This document shows positions 51,154 through 59,129 of a DNA stretch of 64,000 bases, one piece after another. Source of the stretch: Streptomyces pseudovenezuelae (GTDB taxonomy: Bacteria > Actinomycetota > Actinomycetes > Streptomycetales > Streptomycetaceae). The notes beneath the pieces were generated by a model. The model was not told the origin of the DNA. It ran no database searches and saw only the letters and a program-made list of their open reading frames with translations. The stretch is taken from assembly GCF_029892565.1 (NCBI RefSeq), contig NZ_JARXVH010000018.1, positions 1 through 64,000 of the forward strand. The letters are read 5' to 3'. Numbering within the stretch: the stretch's first letter is position 1; every line of letters begins with the position of its first letter. A program made the position numbers and the translations under genes.

Positions 51154-52227
51154 ATGCCCGGCAGGACAGTGGGGAAGCGCAGCAGGTTTCGATTGGTCGG
51201 TGCGGTGGCCGCGGCGGCGAGCGTGTCGCTCGTGCTCGCCGCGTGCGGCAGCACCAAGGACACCGGCGGCTCCGGCAGCGCGGGAGGCGGTGGCGACGGC
51301 AAGGTCGGGGTGATCCTGCCCCTGCTGACCTCGCCGTTCTGGCAGTCGTACAACGACTACGTGCCGAAGATGGCCAAGTCCGAGGGTGTCGACGCGCTGA
51401 AGACGGTCAACTCCAACAGTGACCCGGCCCAGCAGATCACCGACATCAACAACCAGCTCAACCAAGGCGTGAAGGGCCTGGTCGTGGCCCCGCTGGACAG
51501 CGCCGCGATCGAGGCCGGACTCGACCAGGCCGACCGCAAGGGCGTGCCCGTGGTCGCGGTCGACGTGGCGCCCGACAAGGGCAAGGTCGCGATGGTCGTG
51601 CGCGCCAACAACGTGGCGTACGGCGAGAAGGCCTGCGAGTACCTGGGCCAGCACATCACCAGCGGCAAGGTCGTGCAGATCATGGGCGACCTGGCCTCGG
51701 TCAACGGCCGGGACCGCTCCGAGGCCTTCCGGGACTGCGCGAAGAAGAAGTACCCCAAGCTCAAGGTCCTGGAGATCCCGGCCAAGTGGGAGTCCGACAC
51801 CGCGGCCTCCAAGCTGGACACCCTCCTCAACGCCAACCCCGACATCAAGGGCATCTACATGCAGGCCGGCGGCGTCTACCTGGCGCCCACCCTGCAGACC
51901 CTCAAGTCCAAGGGGCTGTTGAAGACGGCCGGTACGGCGGGCCACATCGCCATCGTCTCCAACGACGGCATCCCGCAGGAGTTCGACGCCATCCGCAAGG
52001 GCCAGATAGACGCGACGGTCTCGCAGCCCGCCGACGCCTACGCCAAGTACGGCATGTACTACATCAAGGCCGCGATGGACGGGAAGACCTTCAAGCCCGG
52101 GCCCACCGACCACGACTCGACCATCGTCAAGCTGCCCAGCGGCATCCTGGAGGACCAGCTGCCGGCGCCGCTGGTGACGAAGGACAACGTGGACGACCCC
52201 AAGCTGTGGGGGAACACGGTCAAATGA
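51154..52227 (+). CDS. sugar-binding lipoprotein of a ribose-type ABC importer
   Basis: The gene encodes a 357-residue periplasmic-binding-protein-like lipoprotein (family 4, RbsB/LsrB type). The signal peptide ends in the lipobox LAAC. The body shows KVGVILPLLTSPFWQSYNDYV, the ligand-region ITDINNQLNQGVKGLVVAPLD, and the C-terminal GIPQEFDAIRKGQIDATVSQ. By context the likely ligand is L-fucose or a related deoxyhexose, since the same operon has the whole fucose oxidation route; this is inference. GAGGAG precedes the ATG. The ATPase gene overlaps its stop by 4 bases. Confidence 0.92.
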   Translation: MPGRTVGKRSRFRLVGAVAAAASVSLVLAACGSTKDTGGSGSAGGGGDGKVGVILPLLTSPFWQSYNDYVPKMAKSEGVDALKTVNSNSDPAQQITDINNQLNQGVKGLVVAPLDSAAIEAGLDQADRKGVPVVAVDVAPDKGKVAMVVRANNVAYGEKACEYLGQHITSGKVVQIMGDLASVNGRDRSEAFRDCAKKKYPKLKVLEIPAKWESDTAASKLDTLLNANPDIKGIYMQAGGVYLAPTLQTLKSKGLLKTAGTAGHIAIVSNDGIPQEFDAIRKGQIDATVSQPADAYAKYGMYYIKAAMDGKTFKPGPTDHDSTIVKLPSGILEDQLPAPLVTKDNVDDPKLWGNTVK

Positions 52228-53735
52228 GCACGGCCGTGATCACGCCTCTGGTGGAGGCCGTCGGCGTCGTCAAGCGCTACGGCCCCACCACCGCCCTCGC
52301 GGATGGCCGGCTCACCGTGCTGGCCGGCGAGTCCCACGCCCTCGTCGGCCGCAACGGCGCCGGCAAGTCGACCCTGGTCCAGGTCCTCACCGGACTCCAG
52401 GCGGCCGACGAGGGTACGGTCCGCTTCGACGGCGAGCCCGCGCCCGCGCTCGCCGACCGCGACGCCTGGCGCCGCAAGGTGGCCTGCGTCTACCAACACC
52501 CCACGGTCGTACCCGAGTTGACCGTGGCGGAGAACCTCTTCATCAACCGCCAGCCGCTGAGCCGCGGTTTCATCAGCTGGCGCCGGCTGCGCACCGAGGC
52601 CACCGAACTCCTCGACACCTGGGACGTGCACGTCGACCCGGAGGCGCGCACCGCCGACCTCAAGGTCGAGGATCGCCAAATGGTGGAGATCGCCCGGGCG
52701 TTGAGCTTCGGCGCCCGCTTCATCGTCCTCGACGAACCCACCGCCCAGCTCGACAACCGCGAGATCGAGCGGCTCTTCGGCCGCATGCGCGGACTCCAGG
52801 ACTCGGGCGTCACCTTCCTGTTCATCTCGCACCACCTGCAAGAGGTGTACGAGGTCTGCCAGACCGTCACGGTGCTGCGCGACGCCCGCTGGATCACCAC
52901 GGCCCCCGTCGCGGACCTGCCGAGGGCGGCCCTGGTGGAGGCGATGGCGGGGGAGAGCCTGGAGACGATCGCCGAACAGGCCGTACAGGAGAAGATCGTC
53001 GACGACAGCGCGCCGATCCTTCTCGACGCCCGCGGGCTCACCGCGGACGCCTACCAGGACGTCGACCTGACCGTCCGCCGCGGCGAGGTCGTCGGGCTCG
53101 CCGGATCCAGCGGCAGCGGCAAGATCGAACTCGCCGAGTCGCTCGCCGGGCTGTACTCGCCGACGGGGGGCACCGCTCGACTCGACGGCAAGCCCCTCCC
53201 GTTCGGCGATGTGCAGTCCGCGCTGCGGGCCGGCGTCGGCTGTGTGCCCCGCGACCGGCACGAGCAGGGCCTGGTGGTCGGCATGACCATCGGCGACAAC
53301 GCCACCATGACCGTCCTCGAACGGCTCGGCCGGTTCGGCCTCGTCGGCACCGATCGCAAACGCGCCTTCGCCACCGAGCTGATCGACCGCCTCGACATCC
53401 ACGCCGAGGGCCCCGAACAACCCGTCTCCGACCTGTCGGGCGGCAACGCGCAGAAGGTCGTCATGGCCCGCGCCCTCGCCTCGGAGCCACGGCTGCTGGT
53501 CCTCATCAACCCCACGGCGGGCGTGGACGTGAAGTCCAAGGAGTCGCTGCTCGCCCGCGTGGACAGCGCCCGCGAGGACGGCACCGCCGTGCTCGTCGTC
53601 TCCGACGAACTCGACGACCTGCGGCGCTGCGACCGCGTCCTCGTCCTCTTCCACGGCCGCGTCGTCGCCGAGTACTCGGCGGGCTGGCGCGACCACGAGC
53701 TGATCGCCTCCATCGAAGGAGTGGACCATGGCTGA
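52224..53735 (+). CDS. sugar ABC transporter ATPase, two-domain RbsA/MglA type
   Basis: An ATPase of 503 residues made of two ABC domains. The first has a full Walker A (GRNGAGKST) and Walker B with DEPT (FIVLDEPTAQL); its signature region is the divergent DLKVEDRQMVEIARAL typical of this family. The second has the signature DLSGGNAQKVVMARAL, but its Walker A reads GSSGSGKIE, with Ile in place of Ser/Thr, and its Walker B ends LINPTAGVD without the catalytic Glu. The second ATP site is therefore probably inactive or only structural. The gene starts with ATGA overlapping the lipoprotein stop. The permease gene overlaps its end by 8 bases. Confidence 0.93.
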   Translation: MSTAVITPLVEAVGVVKRYGPTTALADGRLTVLAGESHALVGRNGAGKSTLVQVLTGLQAADEGTVRFDGEPAPALADRDAWRRKVACVYQHPTVVPELTVAENLFINRQPLSRGFISWRRLRTEATELLDTWDVHVDPEARTADLKVEDRQMVEIARALSFGARFIVLDEPTAQLDNREIERLFGRMRGLQDSGVTFLFISHHLQEVYEVCQTVTVLRDARWITTAPVADLPRAALVEAMAGESLETIAEQAVQEKIVDDSAPILLDARGLTADAYQDVDLTVRRGEVVGLAGSSGSGKIELAESLAGLYSPTGGTARLDGKPLPFGDVQSALRAGVGCVPRDRHEQGLVVGMTIGDNATMTVLERLGRFGLVGTDRKRAFATELIDRLDIHAEGPEQPVSDLSGGNAQKVVMARALASEPRLLVLINPTAGVDVKSKESLLARVDSAREDGTAVLVVSDELDDLRRCDRVLVLFHGRVVAEYSAGWRDHELIASIEGVDHG

Positions 53736-54753
53736 CACCAAGGCTCCGCCGGTGAAGCCGGTGAGCATACCCGACACCCGGTCGGCGAGGGCGGTGCTGC
53801 TGCGCCGGGCCCGTGAACTCGCCCTCGTCCCCGCACTGTTGCTGCTCCTGCTGCTCGGCGCGCTGCTCAACGACTCCTTCTTCACCGAGGCCAACCTGAT
53901 CTCCATCCTGGCCTCGTCCGCGGCGCTCGCGATGGTGGTGCTCGCCGAGTCGCTGGTGCTCATCACCGGCAAGTTCGACCTGTCCCTGGAGTCGGTCGTC
54001 GGCATCGCGCCGGCGGTCGCGGCGCTCCTGGTGCTGCCCGCCGCACAGGCCGGCTGGGGCACCGAACTACCCGCCGGACTCGCCCTGTTGGCGATCCCCC
54101 TGGTGGGCGCGGTGATCGGCGCCTTCAACGGCATCCTCGTGGTGAAGGTGAAGCTCAACGCGTTCATCGTCACCCTCGCCATGCTGATCATCCTGCGCGG
54201 ACTGCTGGTCGGCGCCACCAAGGGCAAGACGCTCTTCGGCATGCCGGACTCGTTCTTCTCGCTGGCCACCAGCACCTTCCTGCGCATCCCCCTGTCGGTC
54301 TGGGTCGCAGCCATCGCCTTCGCCATCGCCGGGTTCTTCCTCAAGTACCACCGCCTGGGCCGCTCGTTGTACGCGATCGGCGGCAACCTGGAGGCGGCCC
54401 GCGCCGCCGGCATCCGCGTCGACCGGGTACGGCTCGGCGTGTACGTCGTCGCCGGTGTCCTCGCCTCCCTCGGCGGCCTCATGTACACCGGCTACGTCGG
54501 CGCGATCGGCGCCAACCAGGGCCAGAACATGATCTTCACCGTGTTCGCGGCGGCCGTCATCGGCGGCATCAGCTTGGACGGCGGCCGGGGCACGATGTTC
54601 GGCGCCCTCACCGGCGTACTCCTGCTGGGTGTGGTGAAGAACATGCTCACCCTGGCCCAGGTGCCGTCCTTCTGGATCGACGCCATCTACGGCGGAATCA
54701 TCCTGGTCGCCCTCATGATCGCCCGCCTGACGACGGGGCGCGCCCAGGACTAG
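53728..54753 (+). CDS. sugar ABC transporter permease (RbsC type)
   Basis: A membrane protein of 341 residues with eight to ten helices. The RbsC family signatures are SLVLITGKFDLSLESVVGIAPA, the coupling region GRSLYAIGGNLEAARAAGI, and the C-terminal AAVIGGISLDGGRGTMFGAL. It forms the channel for the sugar bound by the lipoprotein encoded upstream. It is the third gene of the operon, coupled to the ATPase gene by an 8-base overlap. A 104-base gap with a short tandem duplication separates it from the fuconate dehydratase gene. Confidence 0.93.
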   Translation: MADTKAPPVKPVSIPDTRSARAVLLRRARELALVPALLLLLLLGALLNDSFFTEANLISILASSAALAMVVLAESLVLITGKFDLSLESVVGIAPAVAALLVLPAAQAGWGTELPAGLALLAIPLVGAVIGAFNGILVVKVKLNAFIVTLAMLIILRGLLVGATKGKTLFGMPDSFFSLATSTFLRIPLSVWVAAIAFAIAGFFLKYHRLGRSLYAIGGNLEAARAAGIRVDRVRLGVYVVAGVLASLGGLMYTGYVGAIGANQGQNMIFTVFAAAVIGGISLDGGRGTMFGALTGVLLLGVVKNMLTLAQVPSFWIDAIYGGIILVALMIARLTTGRAQD

Positions 54754-54768
54754 GACCAGGGCCGCGAC

Positions 54769-54808
54769 GCCGAGCGGAATCCGAAAGGAGCCGAGCGGAA
54801 TCCGAAAG
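54769..54808 (+). repeat. 21-bp tandem duplication before the fuconate dehydratase gene
   Basis: A 21-base unit starting gccgagcggaatccgaaag is present once at 54769-54789 and again (first 19 bases) at 54790-54808. It lies in the gap between the permease gene and the next gene and contains an AAAGGAG-like string. It looks like a recent slip duplication of leader sequence. Confidence 0.7.
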
Positions 54809-54857
54809 ACAGGCCCTGTCCGCGCCTCGCCCCCCGCCACCGACCGAAAGGCCCTAC

Positions 54858-56207
54858 GTGTCCCCGACGCCCGTCCGCATCACCGCGGTCGACACCTACG
54901 ACATCCGGTTCCCGACCTCGCGCGAGCTCGACGGCTCCGACGCGATGAATCCGGACCCCGACTACTCGGCCGCGTACGTCGTGCTGCGCACGGACGCGGC
55001 GGACGGCGTACAGGGGCCGGAGGGGCACGGTTTCACCTTCACCATCGGGCGGGGCAACGAGGTCCAGGTCGCCGCGATCCACGCACTGCGCCACCATGTG
55101 GTCGGCCGGTCCGTGGACGAGGTGTGCGACGACCCGGGGGCGCTGTACCGGGACCTGATCGGAGACAGCCAACTGCGGTGGCTGGGGCCCGAGAAGGGCG
55201 TGATGCACATGGCGATCGGCGCGGTCGTCAACGCCGTGTGGGACCTCGCGGCCAAGCGCGCCGACAAGCCACTGTGGCGCCTGCTCGCCGACGCCGAACC
55301 CGAATGGCTGGTCGGCCAGATCGACTTCCGCTACCTCACCGACGCGCTCACCCCCGAGGAGGCCCTGGAGATCCTGCGCCGGGGCCGGGCCGGCGCGGCC
55401 GAACGCACCGCCGACCTGCTCGCCCGCGGCTTCCCCGCCTACACCACCTCACCGGGCTGGCTCGGCTACGAGGACGAGAAGCTCACCCGGCTCGCCGCCG
55501 AGGCGGTCGCCGACGGCTTCCGCCAGATCAAGCTGAAGGTCGGCGCCGACCTGGAGGACGACATACGCCGCTGCCGGGTCGCCCGCGCGGTCGTCGGCCC
55601 CGACATCCGCATGGCGATCGACGCCAACCAGCGCTGGGACGTGGCCGAGGCGATCCGCTGGACCAAGGCCCTCGCCGAGTTCGACCCGTACTGGGTCGAG
55701 GAGCCCACCAGCCCCGACGACGTCCTCGGCCACGCGGCCATCCGCGCCGCCGTCGCCCCCGTCAAGGTCGCCACCGGCGAACACGTCCAGAACCGGATCG
55801 TCTTCAAACAGCTCCTCCAGGCCGGCGCCCTCGACATCGTCCAGATCGACGCGGCCCGCGTCGGCGGCGTCAACGAGAACCTCGCGATCCTGCTGCTCGC
55901 GGCCAAGTTCGGCGTCCCGGTCTGCCCGCACGCGGGCGGCGTCGGCCTGTGCGAACTCGTCCAGCACCTCTCGATGTTCGACTATGTGTCGGTGTCCGGC
56001 ACCGTCCAGGACCGGGTCATCGAGTACGTCGATCATCTGCACGAACACTTCCTCGACCCGGTGGTGATCCGCGAAGGTCACTACACGGCACCCACCGCGC
56101 CGGGCTTCTCCGCCGCCATGCGGCCGGAGTCCATCGCGCGGTACACCTTTCCCGGCGGCATCTTCTGGGCCGCCGACCTGGACGAGAAGAAGGGACGGGC
56201 GGCATGA
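54858..56207 (+). CDS. L-fuconate dehydratase (enolase superfamily)
   Basis: The enzyme has 449 residues and dehydrates L-fuconate to 2-keto-3-deoxy-L-fuconate with Mg2+. The enolase-superfamily barrel shows the base lysine in GFRQIKLKVGADLED, the metal ligand Asp in MAIDANQRWDV and Glu residues in YWVEEPTSPDD and KVATGEHVQN. The opposite acid/base His lies in PVCPHAGGVGLCE. The N-terminal capping domain has GPEGHGFTFTIGRGNEVQV, typical of fuconate rather than galactarate or mandelate members. Length matches the characterised Xanthomonas enzyme (~440). The GTG start has GAAAGG upstream. The next four genes each overlap by 4 bases, forming a tightly coupled fucose catabolic unit. Confidence 0.92.
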   Translation: MSPTPVRITAVDTYDIRFPTSRELDGSDAMNPDPDYSAAYVVLRTDAADGVQGPEGHGFTFTIGRGNEVQVAAIHALRHHVVGRSVDEVCDDPGALYRDLIGDSQLRWLGPEKGVMHMAIGAVVNAVWDLAAKRADKPLWRLLADAEPEWLVGQIDFRYLTDALTPEEALEILRRGRAGAAERTADLLARGFPAYTTSPGWLGYEDEKLTRLAAEAVADGFRQIKLKVGADLEDDIRRCRVARAVVGPDIRMAIDANQRWDVAEAIRWTKALAEFDPYWVEEPTSPDDVLGHAAIRAAVAPVKVATGEHVQNRIVFKQLLQAGALDIVQIDAARVGGVNENLAILLLAAKFGVPVCPHAGGVGLCELVQHLSMFDYVSVSGTVQDRVIEYVDHLHEHFLDPVVIREGHYTAPTAPGFSAAMRPESIARYTFPGGIFWAADLDEKKGRAA

Positions 56208-56959
56208 CCGACTTCGAGGGACTGAAGGCCCTGGTCACAGGAGGCGCCTCCGGTATCGGCAGGGCGACGGCCGACCTATTGGCCGCACGTGGCGCCCAGG
56301 TCGCCGTCCTCGACCTCGACCCCTCCACGGTGGAGAAGCCACTGCTGGGCTTCCGGGCCGACGTCACCGACGACACCTCGGTCCGGGAAGCGGTGGCGGC
56401 CGCGGCCGCCGAACTCGGCGGCCTCGACGTGGTGATCAACAACGCCGGTGTCGGCGCGCAGGGCACCGTCGAGGACAACGACGACGCCGAGTGGCACCGC
56501 GTTCTCGACGTGAACGTCGTCGGCATGGTCCGCGTGGCCCGCGCCGCGCTGCCGCACCTGCGGGAGTCGCAGCACGCGGCCATCGTCAACACCTGCTCGA
56601 TCGCGGCCACGGCGGGCCTGCCCATGCGCGCCCTGTACAGCGCGACCAAGGGCGCCGTGTACTCCCTCACGCTCGCCATGGCCGCCGACCACCTCCGCGA
56701 GGGCATCCGCGTCAACTGCGTCAACCCCGGTACGGCGGACACCCCTTGGGTCGGCCGACTGCTGGACTCGGCCACCGACCCGGCCGCCGAACGCGCCGCG
56801 CTGGAAGCCCGCCAGCCCAGCGGCCGGCTCGTCTCGGCGGCCGAAGTCGCGGGCGCCATCGCCTACTTCGCCAGTCCCCTCTCCGGCGCCACCACCGGCA
56901 CCTCGCTCGCGGTGGACGGCGGCATGCAGGGCCTGCGGCTGCGCCCGGCGGGCCAGTGA
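56204..56959 (+). CDS. SDR, probable 2-keto-3-deoxy-L-fuconate dehydrogenase
   Basis: A classical SDR of 251 residues with TGGASGIGRATAD (cofactor loop), VVINNAGVGAQG, AIVNTCSIAATAG and the catalytic YSATK. The SDR following fuconate dehydratase in the non-phosphorylating L-fucose pathway oxidises 2-keto-3-deoxy-L-fuconate at C4 to the 2,4-diketo acid. The specific role is assigned from operon position. It overlaps the dehydratase gene (ATGA) and the aldo/keto reductase gene (GTGA) by 4 bases each. Confidence 0.85.
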   Translation: MTDFEGLKALVTGGASGIGRATADLLAARGAQVAVLDLDPSTVEKPLLGFRADVTDDTSVREAVAAAAAELGGLDVVINNAGVGAQGTVEDNDDAEWHRVLDVNVVGMVRVARAALPHLRESQHAAIVNTCSIAATAGLPMRALYSATKGAVYSLTLAMAADHLREGIRVNCVNPGTADTPWVGRLLDSATDPAAERAALEARQPSGRLVSAAEVAGAIAYFASPLSGATTGTSLAVDGGMQGLRLRPAGQ

Positions 56960-57963
56960 GCACCCTCGGCCGCAGCGGCGTCCCGGTCAGCCCTCTCGCC
57001 ATGGGCGCCGCCCCGCTCGGCAACCTCTACAGCGAACTCGGAGAGGAACAGGCCCACGACGCCGTGGCCACCGCCTGGCAGCAGGGCATCCGCTACTTCG
57101 ACACGGCCCCGCACTACGGCATCGGCCTGTCCGAACGCCGCCTGGGCGCGGCCCTGCGCGAGCACCCGCGGACCGAGTACACGATCTCCACCAAGGTCGG
57201 CCGCCGACTGGAGCCGACGCCGGAAGCGACCGGCGACGACCTCGCCAACGGCTTCGCCGTCCCCGCCACCCACCAGCGCGTCTGGGACTTCAGCGCCGAC
57301 GGCGTACGCCGCACCCTGGAGGCCAGTCTCGAACGGCTCGGCCTCGACCACGTGGACGTCGTCTACCTCCACGACCCCGACGACCACGCCGAAGAGGCCT
57401 TCCGCGAGGGCTATCCGGCCCTGGAGAAGCTCCGTTCTGAGGGCGTGGTCCGGGCCATCGGCGTCGGCATGAACCAGACCCCGATGCTCACCCGCTTCGT
57501 CCGCGACACGGACGTCGACGTCGTCCTGAGCGCGGGCCGCTACACCCTCCTGGACCACTCGGCCCTCGCCGAACTCCTCCCGGCGGCCCAGGAACGCGGC
57601 ACGTCCGTCGTCATCGGCGGCGCCTTCAACTCCGGCCTGCTGGCGGACCCGAAGCCCGGAGCGACGTACGACTACGCCGCCGCACCAAGGGAGTTGCTGG
57701 ACCGGGCCCTGCGCCTGCAGTCCCTCGCCGAGCACCACGGCACGACGTTGCGCGCCGCCGCCCTGGCGTTCTGCGCCGCGCATCCGGTGGTCGCGAGCGT
57801 TCTGGTCGGCGCGCGGTCGGCGGCCGAAGTCCGGGACTGCGCCGAGCAGTTCGCTGCGCCCGTGCCGCAGAAGTTCTGGGCGGAACTGCGCGCCGAGGGC
57901 CTGATCCCGCCCGACGCGCCCGTGCCCTCCGAGCCCGCGCCCGGTGTCGAGGAGCCGTCATGA
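56956..57963 (+). CDS. aldo/keto reductase, probable L-fucose (D-threo-aldose) 1-dehydrogenase
   Basis: The enzyme has 335 residues and the AKR TIM-barrel fold. The tetrad is visible as Asp-Tyr in FDTAPHYGIGLSE, Lys in ISTKVGRRLEP and His in VVYLHDPDDHAEEA. The family of D-threo-aldose/L-fucose dehydrogenases shares the insert GDDLANGFAVPATHQRVWDFSA-like region and GVGMNQTPMLTRFVR, both seen here. It would oxidise L-fucose to L-fuconolactone with NAD(P)+. This is the first oxidation of the pathway encoded by the surrounding genes. GTG start, 4-base overlaps with both neighbours. Confidence 0.9.
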   Translation: MSTLGRSGVPVSPLAMGAAPLGNLYSELGEEQAHDAVATAWQQGIRYFDTAPHYGIGLSERRLGAALREHPRTEYTISTKVGRRLEPTPEATGDDLANGFAVPATHQRVWDFSADGVRRTLEASLERLGLDHVDVVYLHDPDDHAEEAFREGYPALEKLRSEGVVRAIGVGMNQTPMLTRFVRDTDVDVVLSAGRYTLLDHSALAELLPAAQERGTSVVIGGAFNSGLLADPKPGATYDYAAAPRELLDRALRLQSLAEHHGTTLRAAALAFCAAHPVVASVLVGARSAAEVRDCAEQFAAPVPQKFWAELRAEGLIPPDAPVPSEPAPGVEEPS

Positions 57964-58274
57964 GAGTCGCCCTGCACACCAAGGTCCGCGCGGACCGCGT
58001 CGACGAGTACGAGGCCGCCCACCGCGAGGTCCCCAAGGAACTGACGGCCGCGATCCGCGACGCCGGCGCCACCTCCTGGACCATCTGGCGCAGCGGCACC
58101 CACCTCTTCCACCTCCTGGAGTGCGAGGACTACGCCCGCCTCCTCGCCGCGCTGAAGGAACTCCCCGTCAACGTCGCCTGGCAGGCACGGATGGTCCAAC
58201 TCCTCGAAGTGGTCCACGACTACTCCGACGAAGGCACCGACGCGAGCCTGCCCGTCGTATGGGAGCTGCCATGA
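57960..58274 (+). CDS. L-rhamnose/L-fucose mutarotase family protein
   Basis: A small 104-residue protein of the RhaM/RhaU-like mutarotase family, with VALHTKVRADRVDEYEAAH, WTIWRSGTHLFHLLECEDY and a C-terminal VWELP. Such enzymes interconvert alpha- and beta-anomers of deoxyhexoses so that the dehydrogenase is supplied with the right anomer. By context it would act on L-fucose. It overlaps both neighbours by 4 bases. Family assignment is good; the exact sugar is inferred. Confidence 0.9.
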   Translation: MRVALHTKVRADRVDEYEAAHREVPKELTAAIRDAGATSWTIWRSGTHLFHLLECEDYARLLAALKELPVNVAWQARMVQLLEVVHDYSDEGTDASLPVVWELP

Positions 58275-59095
58275 CCGTCGACGCCCACCACCACATCTGG
58301 GACCTCTCGGTCCGCGACCAGGACTGGATCCCCGAACACAGCCCCCTGCGCCGCGACTTCACCCTCACCGACCTCGCCCCCGAGGCCCGCGCGGCCGGAG
58401 TCGACCGCACCGTCCTCGTCCAGACGATCACCGTGGCGGAAGAGACCCCGGAGTTCCTGGCCCTGGCGGACGCACACGACCTCGTCGCCGGCGTCGTCGG
58501 CTGGACCGACCTCACCCGCCCGGACGTGGCCGACGAACTGGCCCGCCTGCGGGAACTCCCCGGCGGCCACTACCTCAAGGGCATCCGCCACCAGGTCCAG
58601 GGCGAGCCCGACCCGGAGTGGCTGCTGCGCCCGGACGTCCACCGGGGCCTGGCGGCGATCGCGGAGGCGGGCCTGGTCTACGACCTGATCGTGCAGCCCC
58701 ACCAGCTCCCCGCCAGTGCCAAGGCCGCCGCGTCCCACCCCGAACTCACCTTCGTCCTCGACCACTTGGGCAAGCCTCCGATCGCGTCCGGCGCCCTGGA
58801 TCCCTGGTCCGCCGACTTCCGCACGCTCGCCGCCCTGCCCAACGTGGTTGCCAAGCTTTCAGGTCTGGTCACCGAGGCGGACCTGGAGACGTGGACCGTC
58901 GCCGACCTGAGGCCTTACACGGACGTGGCCCTGGACGCCTTCGGCCCCGACCGGCTGATGTTCGGCTCGGACTGGCCGGTGTCCCTGCTGGGCGCGACGT
59001 ACGGACAAGTGATGGACGCGGCACGGGAGTTGACGCCCGAGTCCACGCACACCCAGATCTTCGAGACCACCGCCACCCGCGTCTACGACCTCTGA
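58271..59095 (+). CDS. amidohydrolase-superfamily lactonase, probable L-fucono-1,5-lactonase
   Basis: The enzyme has 274 residues of the COG3618 amidohydrolase group. Metal-binding and catalytic residues are in DAHHHIWDL at the N terminus, GIRHQVQGEPDPEWLL, FVLDHLGKPPI and FGSDWPVSLLGATYGQV. Characterised relatives hydrolyse L-fucono-lactone to L-fuconate, the step between the aldo/keto reductase and the dehydratase of this same operon. ATGA overlap with the mutarotase gene. It is the last gene of the operon, 34 bases from a convergent gene with no obvious hairpin between. Confidence 0.9.
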   Translation: MTVDAHHHIWDLSVRDQDWIPEHSPLRRDFTLTDLAPEARAAGVDRTVLVQTITVAEETPEFLALADAHDLVAGVVGWTDLTRPDVADELARLRELPGGHYLKGIRHQVQGEPDPEWLLRPDVHRGLAAIAEAGLVYDLIVQPHQLPASAKAAASHPELTFVLDHLGKPPIASGALDPWSADFRTLAALPNVVAKLSGLVTEADLETWTVADLRPYTDVALDAFGPDRLMFGSDWPVSLLGATYGQVMDAARELTPESTHTQIFETTATRVYDL

Positions 59096-59129
59096 GTGCT
59101 TGGGCCTTGCAGGTTGCGGCCTCCGGCGG

